A stretch of DNA of 13,121 nt from DASZHJ01 sp035280245 (GTDB lineage Bacteria > Pseudomonadota > Alphaproteobacteria > ATCC43930 > CGMCC-115725): contig DATEGF010000288.1 of NCBI GenBank assembly GCA_035280245.1, positions 1 through 13,121 on the forward strand, written 5' to 3'. Position numbers and translations under genes: made by a program. Below, piece after piece: positions 1 to 6,829 of the stretch; within the stretch, counting starts at the first letter, position 1; each line of letters starts with the position of its first letter. The notes beneath the pieces were generated by a model, which was not told the origin of the DNA, did no database searches, and saw nothing but the letters and a program-made list of their open reading frames with translations.

Positions 1-60
1 AACACTCTTTTAACTCTGAACTTATAGGGTTGCCGCGGTTTCGTTGGGGCGACCACAGGG

Positions 61-90
61 GACGCGACCGAGCGGTAGCTCGGTCGCGTC
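61..90. promoter_or_regulatory. Perfect 13-bp stem hairpin just upstream of the exporter gene
   Basis: Arms GACGCGACCGAGC (61-73) and GCTCGGTCGCGTC (78-90) are perfectly complementary around a GGTA loop. The stem is GC-rich and would be very stable in RNA. It ends 15 nt before the GTG start of the ABC exporter gene. No T-run follows on the + strand, and no A-run precedes the first arm that would give a U tract on the minus strand, so it is not a classical intrinsic terminator. It could be an attenuating or mRNA-protecting hairpin between an upstream cargo gene outside the window and the exporter, or a protein-binding dyad. The structure is certain; the role is inference. Confidence 0.6.
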
Positions 91-105
91 GGTTCAGAAC
101 GCATC

Positions 106-2319
106 GTGCAAGCATCCACGCTTCAGATTGGAACCCTCGAACCGTCGCCGCTTTCCACGGCCCTCCAGTGCCTCGTCATGGCCGCGCGGCACCACGGCGT
201 GCATCTATCCGCTGACCAGTTGATCCGCGAGCACACGCTTGGGCCCGGTGAGCCCACGCCGCGGCAGCTCGCCACCGTGGGCTCGGCCCATGGCCTGACG
301 CTCGGCGAGATTCGCCTGCGCGGCCGGGATTTCTCTCGACTGGCGCGCAATGTTCCTGCGATCCTCCGTCTCAAGAACGGAAACTCCGTCCTCCTGACCG
401 CCATTGCCGGCAAGGGCGGGGCCGCCACCGCGACGGTCATCGATCCCGCCGTCGGTGAGGCGACGCCGCTCATCACAGAGCTCGAGCGGATCACGACCAA
501 CACCGAGAGCGTGCTTCTCATCCGCCGCGACGGCGAGGGCCGGGATGCCGCCGAGCGGCCCTTTGGCCTCGGCTGGCTCATCGGACAGGTGCTGACGGAG
601 CGCCGGCAGTTCCGCGACATCGCGATCGCGGCGGCGATGATGAGCGTCTTGGCGCTCGCGCCCGCGATCTTCTGGCAGCTGGTGGTCGATCGCGTGCTCG
701 CGCACCGGAGCCTCGCCACGCTCAACGTGCTCGTAGGCGGCATGGCGGTGATTATCGTCGCGGACATGTTGTTCGGATACACAAGGCGGAGCCTGATCCT
801 GTTCGCGACCGCGCGGATCGACGCCCGGCTCTCCACGTTCGTCTTCAACAAGCTCCTCGACCTGCCGATCGATTTCTTCGAGCGGACGCCCACCGGCATG
901 CTCACGCGCGACGTCAATGAGATCTGGCGCATCCGCACGTTCCTGACCGGGCAGCTCTTCGGCACGGTGCTAGACGGCATGGTGTTGTTGGTGATCCTGC
1001 CGGCGATGTTCTGGTTCAGCCCCCTGCTCGCGACCATCGTGTTGGCGCTGGGCGCGCTGATGGTTCTCATCGTGGCGTGTTTCCTGCCCTTCATCCGCAA
1101 GCGCACCACCCGCGCCTTCCTGGCCGAAGGTCAGCAAAATGCTTTCCTGGTCGAGACCGTGCAGGGCGTGCGCACCGTCAAGTCGCTGGCGCTCGAGCCG
1201 CGCCGCCGGCACGGCTGGGACCGCTACGTCGCGAGCGCCGTGCGACTCCGCCGACACGCAGGCGCGCTCGCCAATCTCGCGCAGACCCTGATCGCGCCGC
1301 TCGAGAAGCTGATGACCAGCGGCGTGATCGCGCTCGCGGCCTATAGCGCGCTCACCACCGGCGATCCAGTCTATCTCGGCACGCTCATGGCCTTCGGCAT
1401 CCTGGCCCAGCGCGTGTCACAGCCGCTCGTGCAGCTCGCGCACCTGATCCAGCAGTTCGACGAGGCGAACCGCGCGGTCCAGACTGTCGCCGCGGTGGTC
1501 AACCAAGCGCCCGAGGAAGGCCGCAATGTCGGCGGCGCGATCACGCCGATCAAGGGCCGGATCGAGTTCGAGGCGGTCCGCTTCCGCTACGCCGGCGCCA
1601 CCACGCCCGCGCTCGACCGGCTGTCGTTCAACGCTCCCCCGGGAACCATCTTCGGCATCATGGGCCGGAGCGGCTCGGGCAAAACCACGATCACGCGCCT
1701 GCTGCAAGGACTGCACCGGCATTACGAGGGCATGATCCGCATCGATGGCATGGATATTCGCGCCATCGACCTGGACCATCTCAGGCGGAGCACCGGCGTC
1801 GTCCTACAGGACAGCTTCCTGTTCTCCGGCACGGTCCGGGACAACATCGCCGCGAGCTGCCCGACCGCGAGCTTCGAGCAGGTGGCCGCGGCCGCGCGCA
1901 TGGCCGGCGCCGAGGAATTCATCGAACGGCTGGCCCGCGGCTACGACACCGTCATCTCTGAAGGCTCGGCTAATCTATCCGGCGGCCAGCGCCAGCGGAT
2001 CGCGATCGCCCGGGCGCTGCTGGTGGACCCCAAGCTGCTGATCCTCGACGAAGCCACTAGTGCCCTCGACCCCGAGAGCGAGGCGATCGTCAACGCGAAC
2101 CTCCGCCGGATCGCCCAGGGGCGCACGGTGGTGGTGATCTCGCACCGCCTCGCCTCGCTGGTTGCCGCCGACGCCATCCTGGTCCTGGATCAAGGCTGCG
2201 CCGTCGACGTCGCTCGGCATGCCGAGCTGCTCGAGCGCTGCGAGCTCTACCGCCTGCTCTGGGCCCAGCAGAATCGCCACACCCTGCGCGAGCTTGAACA
2301 TGACGCTGCGGCTGACTAG
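106..2319 (+). CDS. Type I secretion ABC transporter, HlyB-like permease/ATPase with C39-like domain
   Basis: Inner-membrane ATPase of a type I secretion system, which exports an unfolded protein with its adaptor and an outer-membrane channel. Residues about 1-140 form a C39-like domain. At the position of the catalytic Cys of true C39 peptidases I read Thr18 (HlyB has Tyr), and the usual His position reads Asn93, so it should bind cargo rather than cut a leader. Membrane segments lie at about 171-195, 205-223, 285-328 and 400-420. The ATPase domain has Walker A GRSGSGKTT (520-528), Q-loop Gln568, signature LSGGQ (624-628), Walker B ending in Asp648-Glu649 and H-loop His680. The 737-aa length is normal for the family. 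The start is GTG at 106: an in-frame stop at 76-78 excludes an earlier start, and the next Met (residue 25) would break the C39-like domain. No clear ribosome-binding site precedes it. The adaptor gene overlaps its 3' end. Confidence 0.93.
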   Translation: MQASTLQIGTLEPSPLSTALQCLVMAARHHGVHLSADQLIREHTLGPGEPTPRQLATVGSAHGLTLGEIRLRGRDFSRLARNVPAILRLKNGNSVLLTAIAGKGGAATATVIDPAVGEATPLITELERITTNTESVLLIRRDGEGRDAAERPFGLGWLIGQVLTERRQFRDIAIAAAMMSVLALAPAIFWQLVVDRVLAHRSLATLNVLVGGMAVIIVADMLFGYTRRSLILFATARIDARLSTFVFNKLLDLPIDFFERTPTGMLTRDVNEIWRIRTFLTGQLFGTVLDGMVLLVILPAMFWFSPLLATIVLALGALMVLIVACFLPFIRKRTTRAFLAEGQQNAFLVETVQGVRTVKSLALEPRRRHGWDRYVASAVRLRRHAGALANLAQTLIAPLEKLMTSGVIALAAYSALTTGDPVYLGTLMAFGILAQRVSQPLVQLAHLIQQFDEANRAVQTVAAVVNQAPEEGRNVGGAITPIKGRIEFEAVRFRYAGATTPALDRLSFNAPPGTIFGIMGRSGSGKTTITRLLQGLHRHYEGMIRIDGMDIRAIDLDHLRRSTGVVLQDSFLFSGTVRDNIAASCPTASFEQVAAAARMAGAEEFIERLARGYDTVISEGSANLSGGQRQRIAIARALLVDPKLLILDEATSALDPESEAIVNANLRRIAQGRTVVVISHRLASLVAADAILVLDQGCAVDVARHAELLERCELYRLLWAQQNRHTLRELEHDAAAD

Positions 2320-3652
2320 TGCGTCCCGCGCCGACGCGGCAGTACTCGAGAGCTTCCACTCCGAGACCGGCGCGCTGCTCGCGGAGCGCGGACCCTCGCT
2401 CGCACGCTGGACCCTGCGGCTCGCGGCGGCGGCACTCGCTTCAGCCATCGTCGTATCGGGCTTCGTCAAGATCGATCGCATGGTGACCGGTGGCGGCCAT
2501 ATCTATTCGCTGCAGCCGACCATGGTGGTGCAATCGCTCGATCGCGCCATCATCACGTCTCTCAGGGTGCGCGAGGGCGACCATGTTTCCGCCGGCCAGG
2601 TGCTGGCCACACTCGACCCCACCTTCGCCGCCGCCGACGTGGCGCAGCTCAACGTGCAGATCGAGAGTCAGAACGCGACGATCGCGCGCCTCGAGGCCGA
2701 GCACGAAGGCCGCGACATCGCGACCGCCGAGCTCCCGCCGCGGTACATCGCGATCCAGCAGGCGCTGTGGCTCCAGCGGCACGCCGAGCACGACCAACGC
2801 CTGCGCGGGTACGACGCCAAGATCGCGGAATACCAGGCGAAGCTCGACAAATCGCAAGCGAACATCAAGCACTACGCGAGCCAGCTTCTGGTTTTGAGCG
2901 AGATCGAGGACATGCGGCACAAGCTCTATGACATGAAAGATGGCAGCCGCCTGACGTATCTCGAGGCGACGAACCAACGTCTGGAGCTGGCGCGGAGCCT
3001 CGAGCAGGAGAAGAACGCTTCGGCGGAAACACAGCACTCGGTCGAATCCGCCCGCGCCGACCGCGAGACCTTCCTTCGCCAATGGCAAGGCCAAGTCGAC
3101 GCCGACCTCATTCAGCATCGCACGGAGCGCGACGCCGCCGTCGAGCAGCTCGTCAAGGCGAGCAAGCATAACGACCTCATCGATCTCCGCGCGAGCGCCG
3201 ATGCCATCGTGCTGAACGTGGGGAAATACTCGGTCGGATCGGTCCTGCCCGAGGCGACGCCGCTGCTCACCCTTGTGCCCGCCGATGCGCCGCTCGAGGC
3301 GGAGGTTCACATCGACGCCCAGGAGATCGGCTTCGTACGGCCCGGCGATTCCGTGGCGATAAAGGTCGAGGCCTATAACTATCTCGAGCACGGCACCGTC
3401 GAGGGCCATCTGCGTGTGCTGAGTGCCGACGTCTTCACCACGACCGACGACGACAAGGCGACGCCGGTCCGGCCCTACTACAAAGGTTATGTCACGCTGG
3501 ATCGCGTCGACCTCCACGGCGTGCCGAAAGACTTCAAGCTGGTGCAAGGCACGCCAGTCACGGCGGATATCGAGGTCGGCAAGCGCACGCTGCTCTCCTA
3601 TCTCGTCACTGGCGCGCTGCGCAGCGTCGACGAGTCCATGCGCGAGCCGTGA
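2300..3652 (+). CDS. Type I secretion membrane fusion protein, HlyD family
   Basis: Periplasmic adaptor linking the ABC exporter to an outer-membrane TolC-like channel. The ATG at 2300 lies inside the end of the exporter gene (20-nt overlap), which suggests translational coupling. It was chosen because the frame upstream is only the shadow of the exporter and the protein then begins with a typical short cytoplasmic tail. From this start it has 450 residues: a cytoplasmic N-terminus, one membrane anchor at about 37-55, a first lipoyl half around 76-108 (REGDHVSAGQVLATLDP), a helical coiled-coil arm at about 110-290 rich in Gln, Glu and Arg, then the second lipoyl half and a beta-barrel (about 295-425, with PLLTLVP at 321-327 and the RPGDSVAIKV stretch at 347-356). 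This is standard HlyD order and length. The ribosome-binding site is weak, consistent with coupling. Confidence 0.9.
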   Translation: MTLRLTSASRADAAVLESFHSETGALLAERGPSLARWTLRLAAAALASAIVVSGFVKIDRMVTGGGHIYSLQPTMVVQSLDRAIITSLRVREGDHVSAGQVLATLDPTFAAADVAQLNVQIESQNATIARLEAEHEGRDIATAELPPRYIAIQQALWLQRHAEHDQRLRGYDAKIAEYQAKLDKSQANIKHYASQLLVLSEIEDMRHKLYDMKDGSRLTYLEATNQRLELARSLEQEKNASAETQHSVESARADRETFLRQWQGQVDADLIQHRTERDAAVEQLVKASKHNDLIDLRASADAIVLNVGKYSVGSVLPEATPLLTLVPADAPLEAEVHIDAQEIGFVRPGDSVAIKVEAYNYLEHGTVEGHLRVLSADVFTTTDDDKATPVRPYYKGYVTLDRVDLHGVPKDFKLVQGTPVTADIEVGKRTLLSYLVTGALRSVDESMREP

Positions 3653-4455
3653 GCCTCTGGCGGTGGGCCAGCGCCGAGCGGGCCTATCGGCGCGGCTATC
3701 GGCATCTTCGCGGCGATGGCGTTCCGCATGATCCCGTCGCCGCGCTCCACTGGCTGAACCGGGCCGCCCGGCGAGGCCATGCGCGCGCGCAGCACGCGCT
3801 CAGCATGGCGTACCTATCCGGAGTGACCGGACGAGCCCCCTGCGTGCCCTGGCTCACCGAGGCTCAAAGCCGCTCACTTGTGGCGGCTGACAACGCCAGC
3901 TTGCTCTATCCCGGAGGGCTCGACGTGAAGCCCGACCCGGTGCTTGCCTTCGCCTGGGCCAAGGCCTCGGCGCGTCGAGGGCTTGCTTGCGCGGAGGCCA
4001 ACCTCGGGATGCTCCTCACGCGTGGCATCGGCTGTCGGCAAGACTTCGGCGAGGCAGCCCTCTGGTATCGCCGTGCCGCGGCAAAAGGCGACGCGGCGGG
4101 CGCGCTCGGCCTCGGCATCCTTCACGAGGGTGCTCTCGGCGTTCGCAAGGACGTCGTCGAGGCGATGCGCTGGTACCGCACCGCCGCCGAAGGCGGTAAC
4201 GACGTCGCCGCGACGGCTCTCGGTTTGTTGCTCATGGGCGGCACAAGCCCCGATCTCGGTGAGGCCCAGCGCCGGCTCAGCGGCCCCGCCGCGCGCGGCT
4301 TCGCTCACGCGCAATACGGCATGGGGCTGCTTGCGCTACGGGTCGACGACAAGACCCGAGCAAAGTTCTGGCTCAGCAAAGCCAGCGCACAGGGCCACGC
4401 AGGGGCACGTGCCGCGCTTGCGGGACTCGACACCACCAGGGGTGCCGCGGCATAG
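3649..4455 (+). CDS. Sel1-like repeat protein, third gene of the type I secretion operon
   Basis: A 268-residue protein made almost wholly of Sel1-like (TPR-related) helical repeats, which act as protein-protein interaction scaffolds. Repeat units are recognisable at about 8-44, 112-147, 148-183, 184-217 and 218-251 by the pattern A-x-WY-RxAA-xxG-xxxA-xxxLG-xxxxxG. Between the first and the next clear repeat lies a divergent stretch (about 55-95). No signal peptide or membrane segment is visible, so a cytoplasmic place is likely. The GTG start at 3649 overlaps the TGA of the HlyD-like gene in a GTGA arrangement, so translation is probably coupled and the product is expected to be made with the exporter. 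A cargo chaperone or assembly factor is my inference; I know of no established role for a Sel1 protein in this position. The stop lies 6 nt from the end of the convergent kinase-like gene. Confidence 0.85.
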   Translation: MSLWRWASAERAYRRGYRHLRGDGVPHDPVAALHWLNRAARRGHARAQHALSMAYLSGVTGRAPCVPWLTEAQSRSLVAADNASLLYPGGLDVKPDPVLAFAWAKASARRGLACAEANLGMLLTRGIGCRQDFGEAALWYRRAAAKGDAAGALGLGILHEGALGVRKDVVEAMRWYRTAAEGGNDVAATALGLLLMGGTSPDLGEAQRRLSGPAARGFAHAQYGMGLLALRVDDKTRAKFWLSKASAQGHAGARAALAGLDTTRGAAA

Positions 4456-4461
4456 GCCGCC

Positions 4462-5343
4462 TCACACTTGCCGGAACTCGGCGATGCACCGCTCAAAGCG
4501 CCCCAGATAATCCCGCGCGTAGGCGGCATAGTCGACGTTAAGGCTCGAGTGGAGTTCGGAGACCATGCCCCACATCGCCTCGCGCAGCAGAGAAGCGCAT
4601 TTCATCGCGCGGTAACCGCGCTCCAGGTCGGCTGAAAGCGGTCGTTCGAAATAGATTTCGAGGAGCCACCTCTCGTCAGCGGGCAGCAGCTCGTTGTTCG
4701 AGCAGAGGTTCGCGAGATCGAAGAGTGGGCTGTTGAAGCCCGCGTAGTCCCAATCGATGAGCCAGAGCCGATTGCCGGTGTCGATGAAGTTCGCGGCAAG
4801 CAGATCGTTATGGCCAAACGCCACGTCGACGGGTCCGATCGCGGTTCGCAACCCCTCAGCAATCTCGAGCAACGCCGATAGCTCCGGAAGGAATCGGCTC
4901 CGGCCATCGCGCAGCGTCGCGGCGTAGTCGCGCAGGACGTAAAACACCCAAAATATCTGCACGGGACCCCGCAGGTGGCGCTCGACCTCGCGGTGGCAGC
5001 AGCGCAGCAGCGGCAGGATGCGCTCCAGCATAGGCCGCTCTCGAATGTCCTCTGGCCGCAGGGTCCGTCCCTCGATGAATCGGAGGACGAGAGCGCCGGG
5101 CTCATGGTGCACCACCTCGGGCGAGAGCCCCGCGGCGGCCGCGGCACGGCTCGCCACGAGCTCGTTGGCGCGCGAGACCTGGTGCACCGGAATGTCGTCG
5201 CCGATGCGGACTACGAAGCGCTCGCCGCGGTGCCGGACGAGAAAGTTCCGGTTCGTGATGCCGCCGGCGAGCGGCTCCGGCGTCACGGGCTCTCGCCAGC
5301 ACGCCAGTCGCGCCGCTCGCTCCAAGGCACCGGCTTCGTTCAT
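4462..5343 (-). CDS. Choline/ethanolamine kinase-like phosphotransferase (APH/LicA fold)
   Basis: A 293-residue protein of the aminoglycoside phosphotransferase/choline kinase superfamily, which transfers phosphate from ATP to a small hydroxyl-bearing molecule. The N-lobe has a glycine-rich turn GGITNRNF (27-34) and an ATP-site candidate in the FVVRIG strand (43-48). The catalytic loop reads HNDLLAANF (178-186), with presumed base Asp180 and metal ligand Asn185. The DFG-equivalent is IDWDYAG (196-202) with Asp197 and Asp199. The IDWDYA form and the following SPLFDLAN stretch resemble choline kinase and LicA more than antibiotic-resistance enzymes. The start is the ATG read from 5343, with a possible GGAAG site about 13 nt before it. 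It is divergent from the arginase-fold gene across 70 bp and convergent with the Sel1 gene. The substrate is unknown; choline or another amino-alcohol would suit the neighbouring methylamine-type genes, but that is inference. Confidence 0.82.
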   Translation of the reverse strand: MNEAGALERAARLACWREPVTPEPLAGGITNRNFLVRHRGERFVVRIGDDIPVHQVSRANELVASRAAAAAGLSPEVVHHEPGALVLRFIEGRTLRPEDIRERPMLERILPLLRCCHREVERHLRGPVQIFWVFYVLRDYAATLRDGRSRFLPELSALLEIAEGLRTAIGPVDVAFGHNDLLAANFIDTGNRLWLIDWDYAGFNSPLFDLANLCSNNELLPADERWLLEIYFERPLSADLERGYRAMKCASLLREAMWGMVSELHSSLNVDYAAYARDYLGRFERCIAEFRQV

Positions 5344-5413
5344 GGCCCGACATCTTCCGCGAATGGACCCGCGATGTCATCTTGGTGCAGAGCTTGCATC
5401 GGAGAGAGGCGCT
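5344..5413. promoter_or_regulatory. Divergent intergenic region between kinase-like and arginase-fold genes
   Basis: These 70 bp separate two divergently read genes and must hold both 5' regions unless transcription starts further in. I see a good ribosome-binding site GGAGAGAGG (5401-5409) four bases before the arginase-fold ATG. I cannot point to a convincing -35/-10 pair or operator dyad. Confidence 0.4.
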
Positions 5414-6382
5414 ATGAACGAAGCACAGTCATCGGAAAGGTCCATCGGGGCCATGTTTGGCGCGTCCACACGTGGAACTTTCCTCGATCTCCCCAAGACA
5501 TCGATCCCAGAGGCGGCTCGCGCGACCGTGGCGATCGTGGGTGCGCCAGCGGCAACGCCATATCCGTCGGTTGGTCCGTATTGCGCGGGCGGCCCTGCCG
5601 CCATCCGCGCGGGCATCGTCAACTGGGCCGGCGCCCGCGACCACATGGATTTCGATCTCGGCGGGACGATGGTGATCGCCGGCACCACCGCCGTCGACTG
5701 CGGCGACCTCGCATGGGGTCCGCAGGACGCCGCAGGCAATCGCGCGCGCATCACGGACGCCGCCAGTACGCTGCTCAACGGCGACGCGGTCCCGGTCGTG
5801 ATCGGCGGCGACGATTCCATTCCGATCCCGCTGTTCCAGGCCTTCGAGGGTCGCGGCAAGTTCACGGTACTGCAGATCGACGCGCACATCGACTGGCGCG
5901 ACGAGGTCGAGGGACTGAAGCTCGGCCTCTCCAGCACCATGCGGCGCGCCAGCGAGATGAGCTGGATCGAGCGCATCATCCAGGTTGGCGCGCGCGGCAC
6001 GGGTAGCGCCAGGGTCTCCGACTATCGAGATGCTCTCGCGGCGGGCGTGCGGTTCTTCTTCGCAGACGCCGTGCACGAGCGCGGCATCGAGCCCGCGCTG
6101 GCCGAGGTGCCGGCGGGTGCCAACGTGCTTCTCACCATCGATTGCGACGGCCTCGACCCCGCGATCATGCCGGGGGTGATCGGCCCCGCGCCCGGCGGTC
6201 TCTCCTACTGGCAGGTCGTCGGCTTGATGCGCGGCGTCGCGCGCAAGGCGAAGATCGCCGCCTTCGATATCGTCGAGTTCATGCCCGAGCGCGATCAGCA
6301 GCAGCGCGGCGCGCTCACGGCGGCGCGGCTCGTCGCCAATGCGATCGGACTGATCTCGCGGCAGGGCGCCGCGAAACGCTGA
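5414..6382 (+). CDS. Arginase/agmatinase-family (ureohydrolase-fold) protein with GGDDS variant motif
   Basis: Ureohydrolase-superfamily enzyme, 322 residues, near the normal length for agmatinases. Family members use two Mn ions to hydrolyse a guanidino group to urea and an amine. Visible motifs: GGDDS (131-135) where the family normally has GGDHS; DAHID (156-160) with Asp156, His158 and Asp160; DCDGLDP (243-249) with Asp243 and Asp245; and Glu288 in DIVEF. The only changed metal ligand is the first His, which reads Asp134. The ATG at 5414 is preceded by GGAGAGAGG (5401-5409); longer upstream readings run over the divergent kinase-like gene and are rejected. It is the first gene of a + strand operon, 17 nt before the Rid gene. 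The substrate cannot be read from sequence: agmatine, another guanidino compound, or a non-guanidino amide if the altered metal site changes the chemistry. Confidence 0.85.
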   Translation: MNEAQSSERSIGAMFGASTRGTFLDLPKTSIPEAARATVAIVGAPAATPYPSVGPYCAGGPAAIRAGIVNWAGARDHMDFDLGGTMVIAGTTAVDCGDLAWGPQDAAGNRARITDAASTLLNGDAVPVVIGGDDSIPIPLFQAFEGRGKFTVLQIDAHIDWRDEVEGLKLGLSSTMRRASEMSWIERIIQVGARGTGSARVSDYRDALAAGVRFFFADAVHERGIEPALAEVPAGANVLLTIDCDGLDPAIMPGVIGPAPGGLSYWQVVGLMRGVARKAKIAAFDIVEFMPERDQQQRGALTAARLVANAIGLISRQGAAKR

Positions 6383-6399
6383 ACGAGAGGAGGAACGCG

Positions 6400-6813
6400 A
6401 TGGCTCACGTAAGGCTCCGCAAGTTCAACACGAGCACGGTCTACGAGGGCGGCCGGATCGCCAACGACATGTGCATGGTGGTGCGCGCCGGCAATTTCAT
6501 CTTCCTGCGCGGACAGACCGGCTTCACCCTCGACAACAAGTTCGTGGGCAAGGGCGATGCGGCGGCACAGGCGGATCAAGCGATGAAGAACGTCAAGGTG
6601 CTGCTGGAGGAGGCCGGCGCCAAGATGGAGCACATCTGCAAGATCACCACCTACATCACCGACCGCGCCTATCGCGAGCCCGTCTACACTATGGTTGGAC
6701 GGCATCTCAAGGGCGTGTTTCCCTGCGGCACCGGCCTGATCGTGAACGGCCTCGCGCTGCCGGAGATGCTGGTGGAGATCGACATCGAGGCTGTGATTCC
6801 GGAAGCCGCCTAG
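6400..6813 (+). CDS. Rid (YjgF/YER057c/UK114) family protein lacking the RidA arginine
   Basis: A small (137-residue) Rid-fold protein, expected to form a trimer with active sites between subunits. Archetypal RidA hydrolyses reactive enamines and imines to ketones and ammonia. The fold is recognisable from FIFLRGQTG (33-41), the helix QADQAMKNVKVLLEEAG, the KITTYITD strand (81-88) and the C-terminal LALPEMLVEIDIEAV stretch with Glu126. In RidA an Arg follows the FP turn (YPARxxxEV) and holds the substrate carboxylate; here the turn reads FPCGTGLIV (107-115), so that Arg is absent and two extra residues are present. It therefore belongs to a Rid subgroup other than RidA, and imine deaminase activity should not be assumed. 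The start ATG at 6400 has a strong AGGAGGAA site (6388-6395). It sits 17 nt after the arginase-fold gene and 16 nt before the dehydrogenase gene, so co-transcription is very likely. Confidence 0.88.
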   Translation: MAHVRLRKFNTSTVYEGGRIANDMCMVVRAGNFIFLRGQTGFTLDNKFVGKGDAAAQADQAMKNVKVLLEEAGAKMEHICKITTYITDRAYREPVYTMVGRHLKGVFPCGTGLIVNGLALPEMLVEIDIEAVIPEAA

Positions 6814-6829
6814 TCCAAGGGAGCTCCCC

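Noticed and set aside
61..90. Intrinsic (rho-independent) terminator
   Set aside because: The stem is perfect but no T-run follows on either strand.
123..1109. Minus-strand open frame (328 codons) opposite the ABC exporter gene
   Set aside because: Ser/Arg-rich shadow with no motifs, opposite a strongly supported transporter domain.
2441..3547. Minus-strand open frame (368 codons) opposite the HlyD-like gene
   Set aside because: Antisense shadow of a well-supported adaptor gene; no family features.
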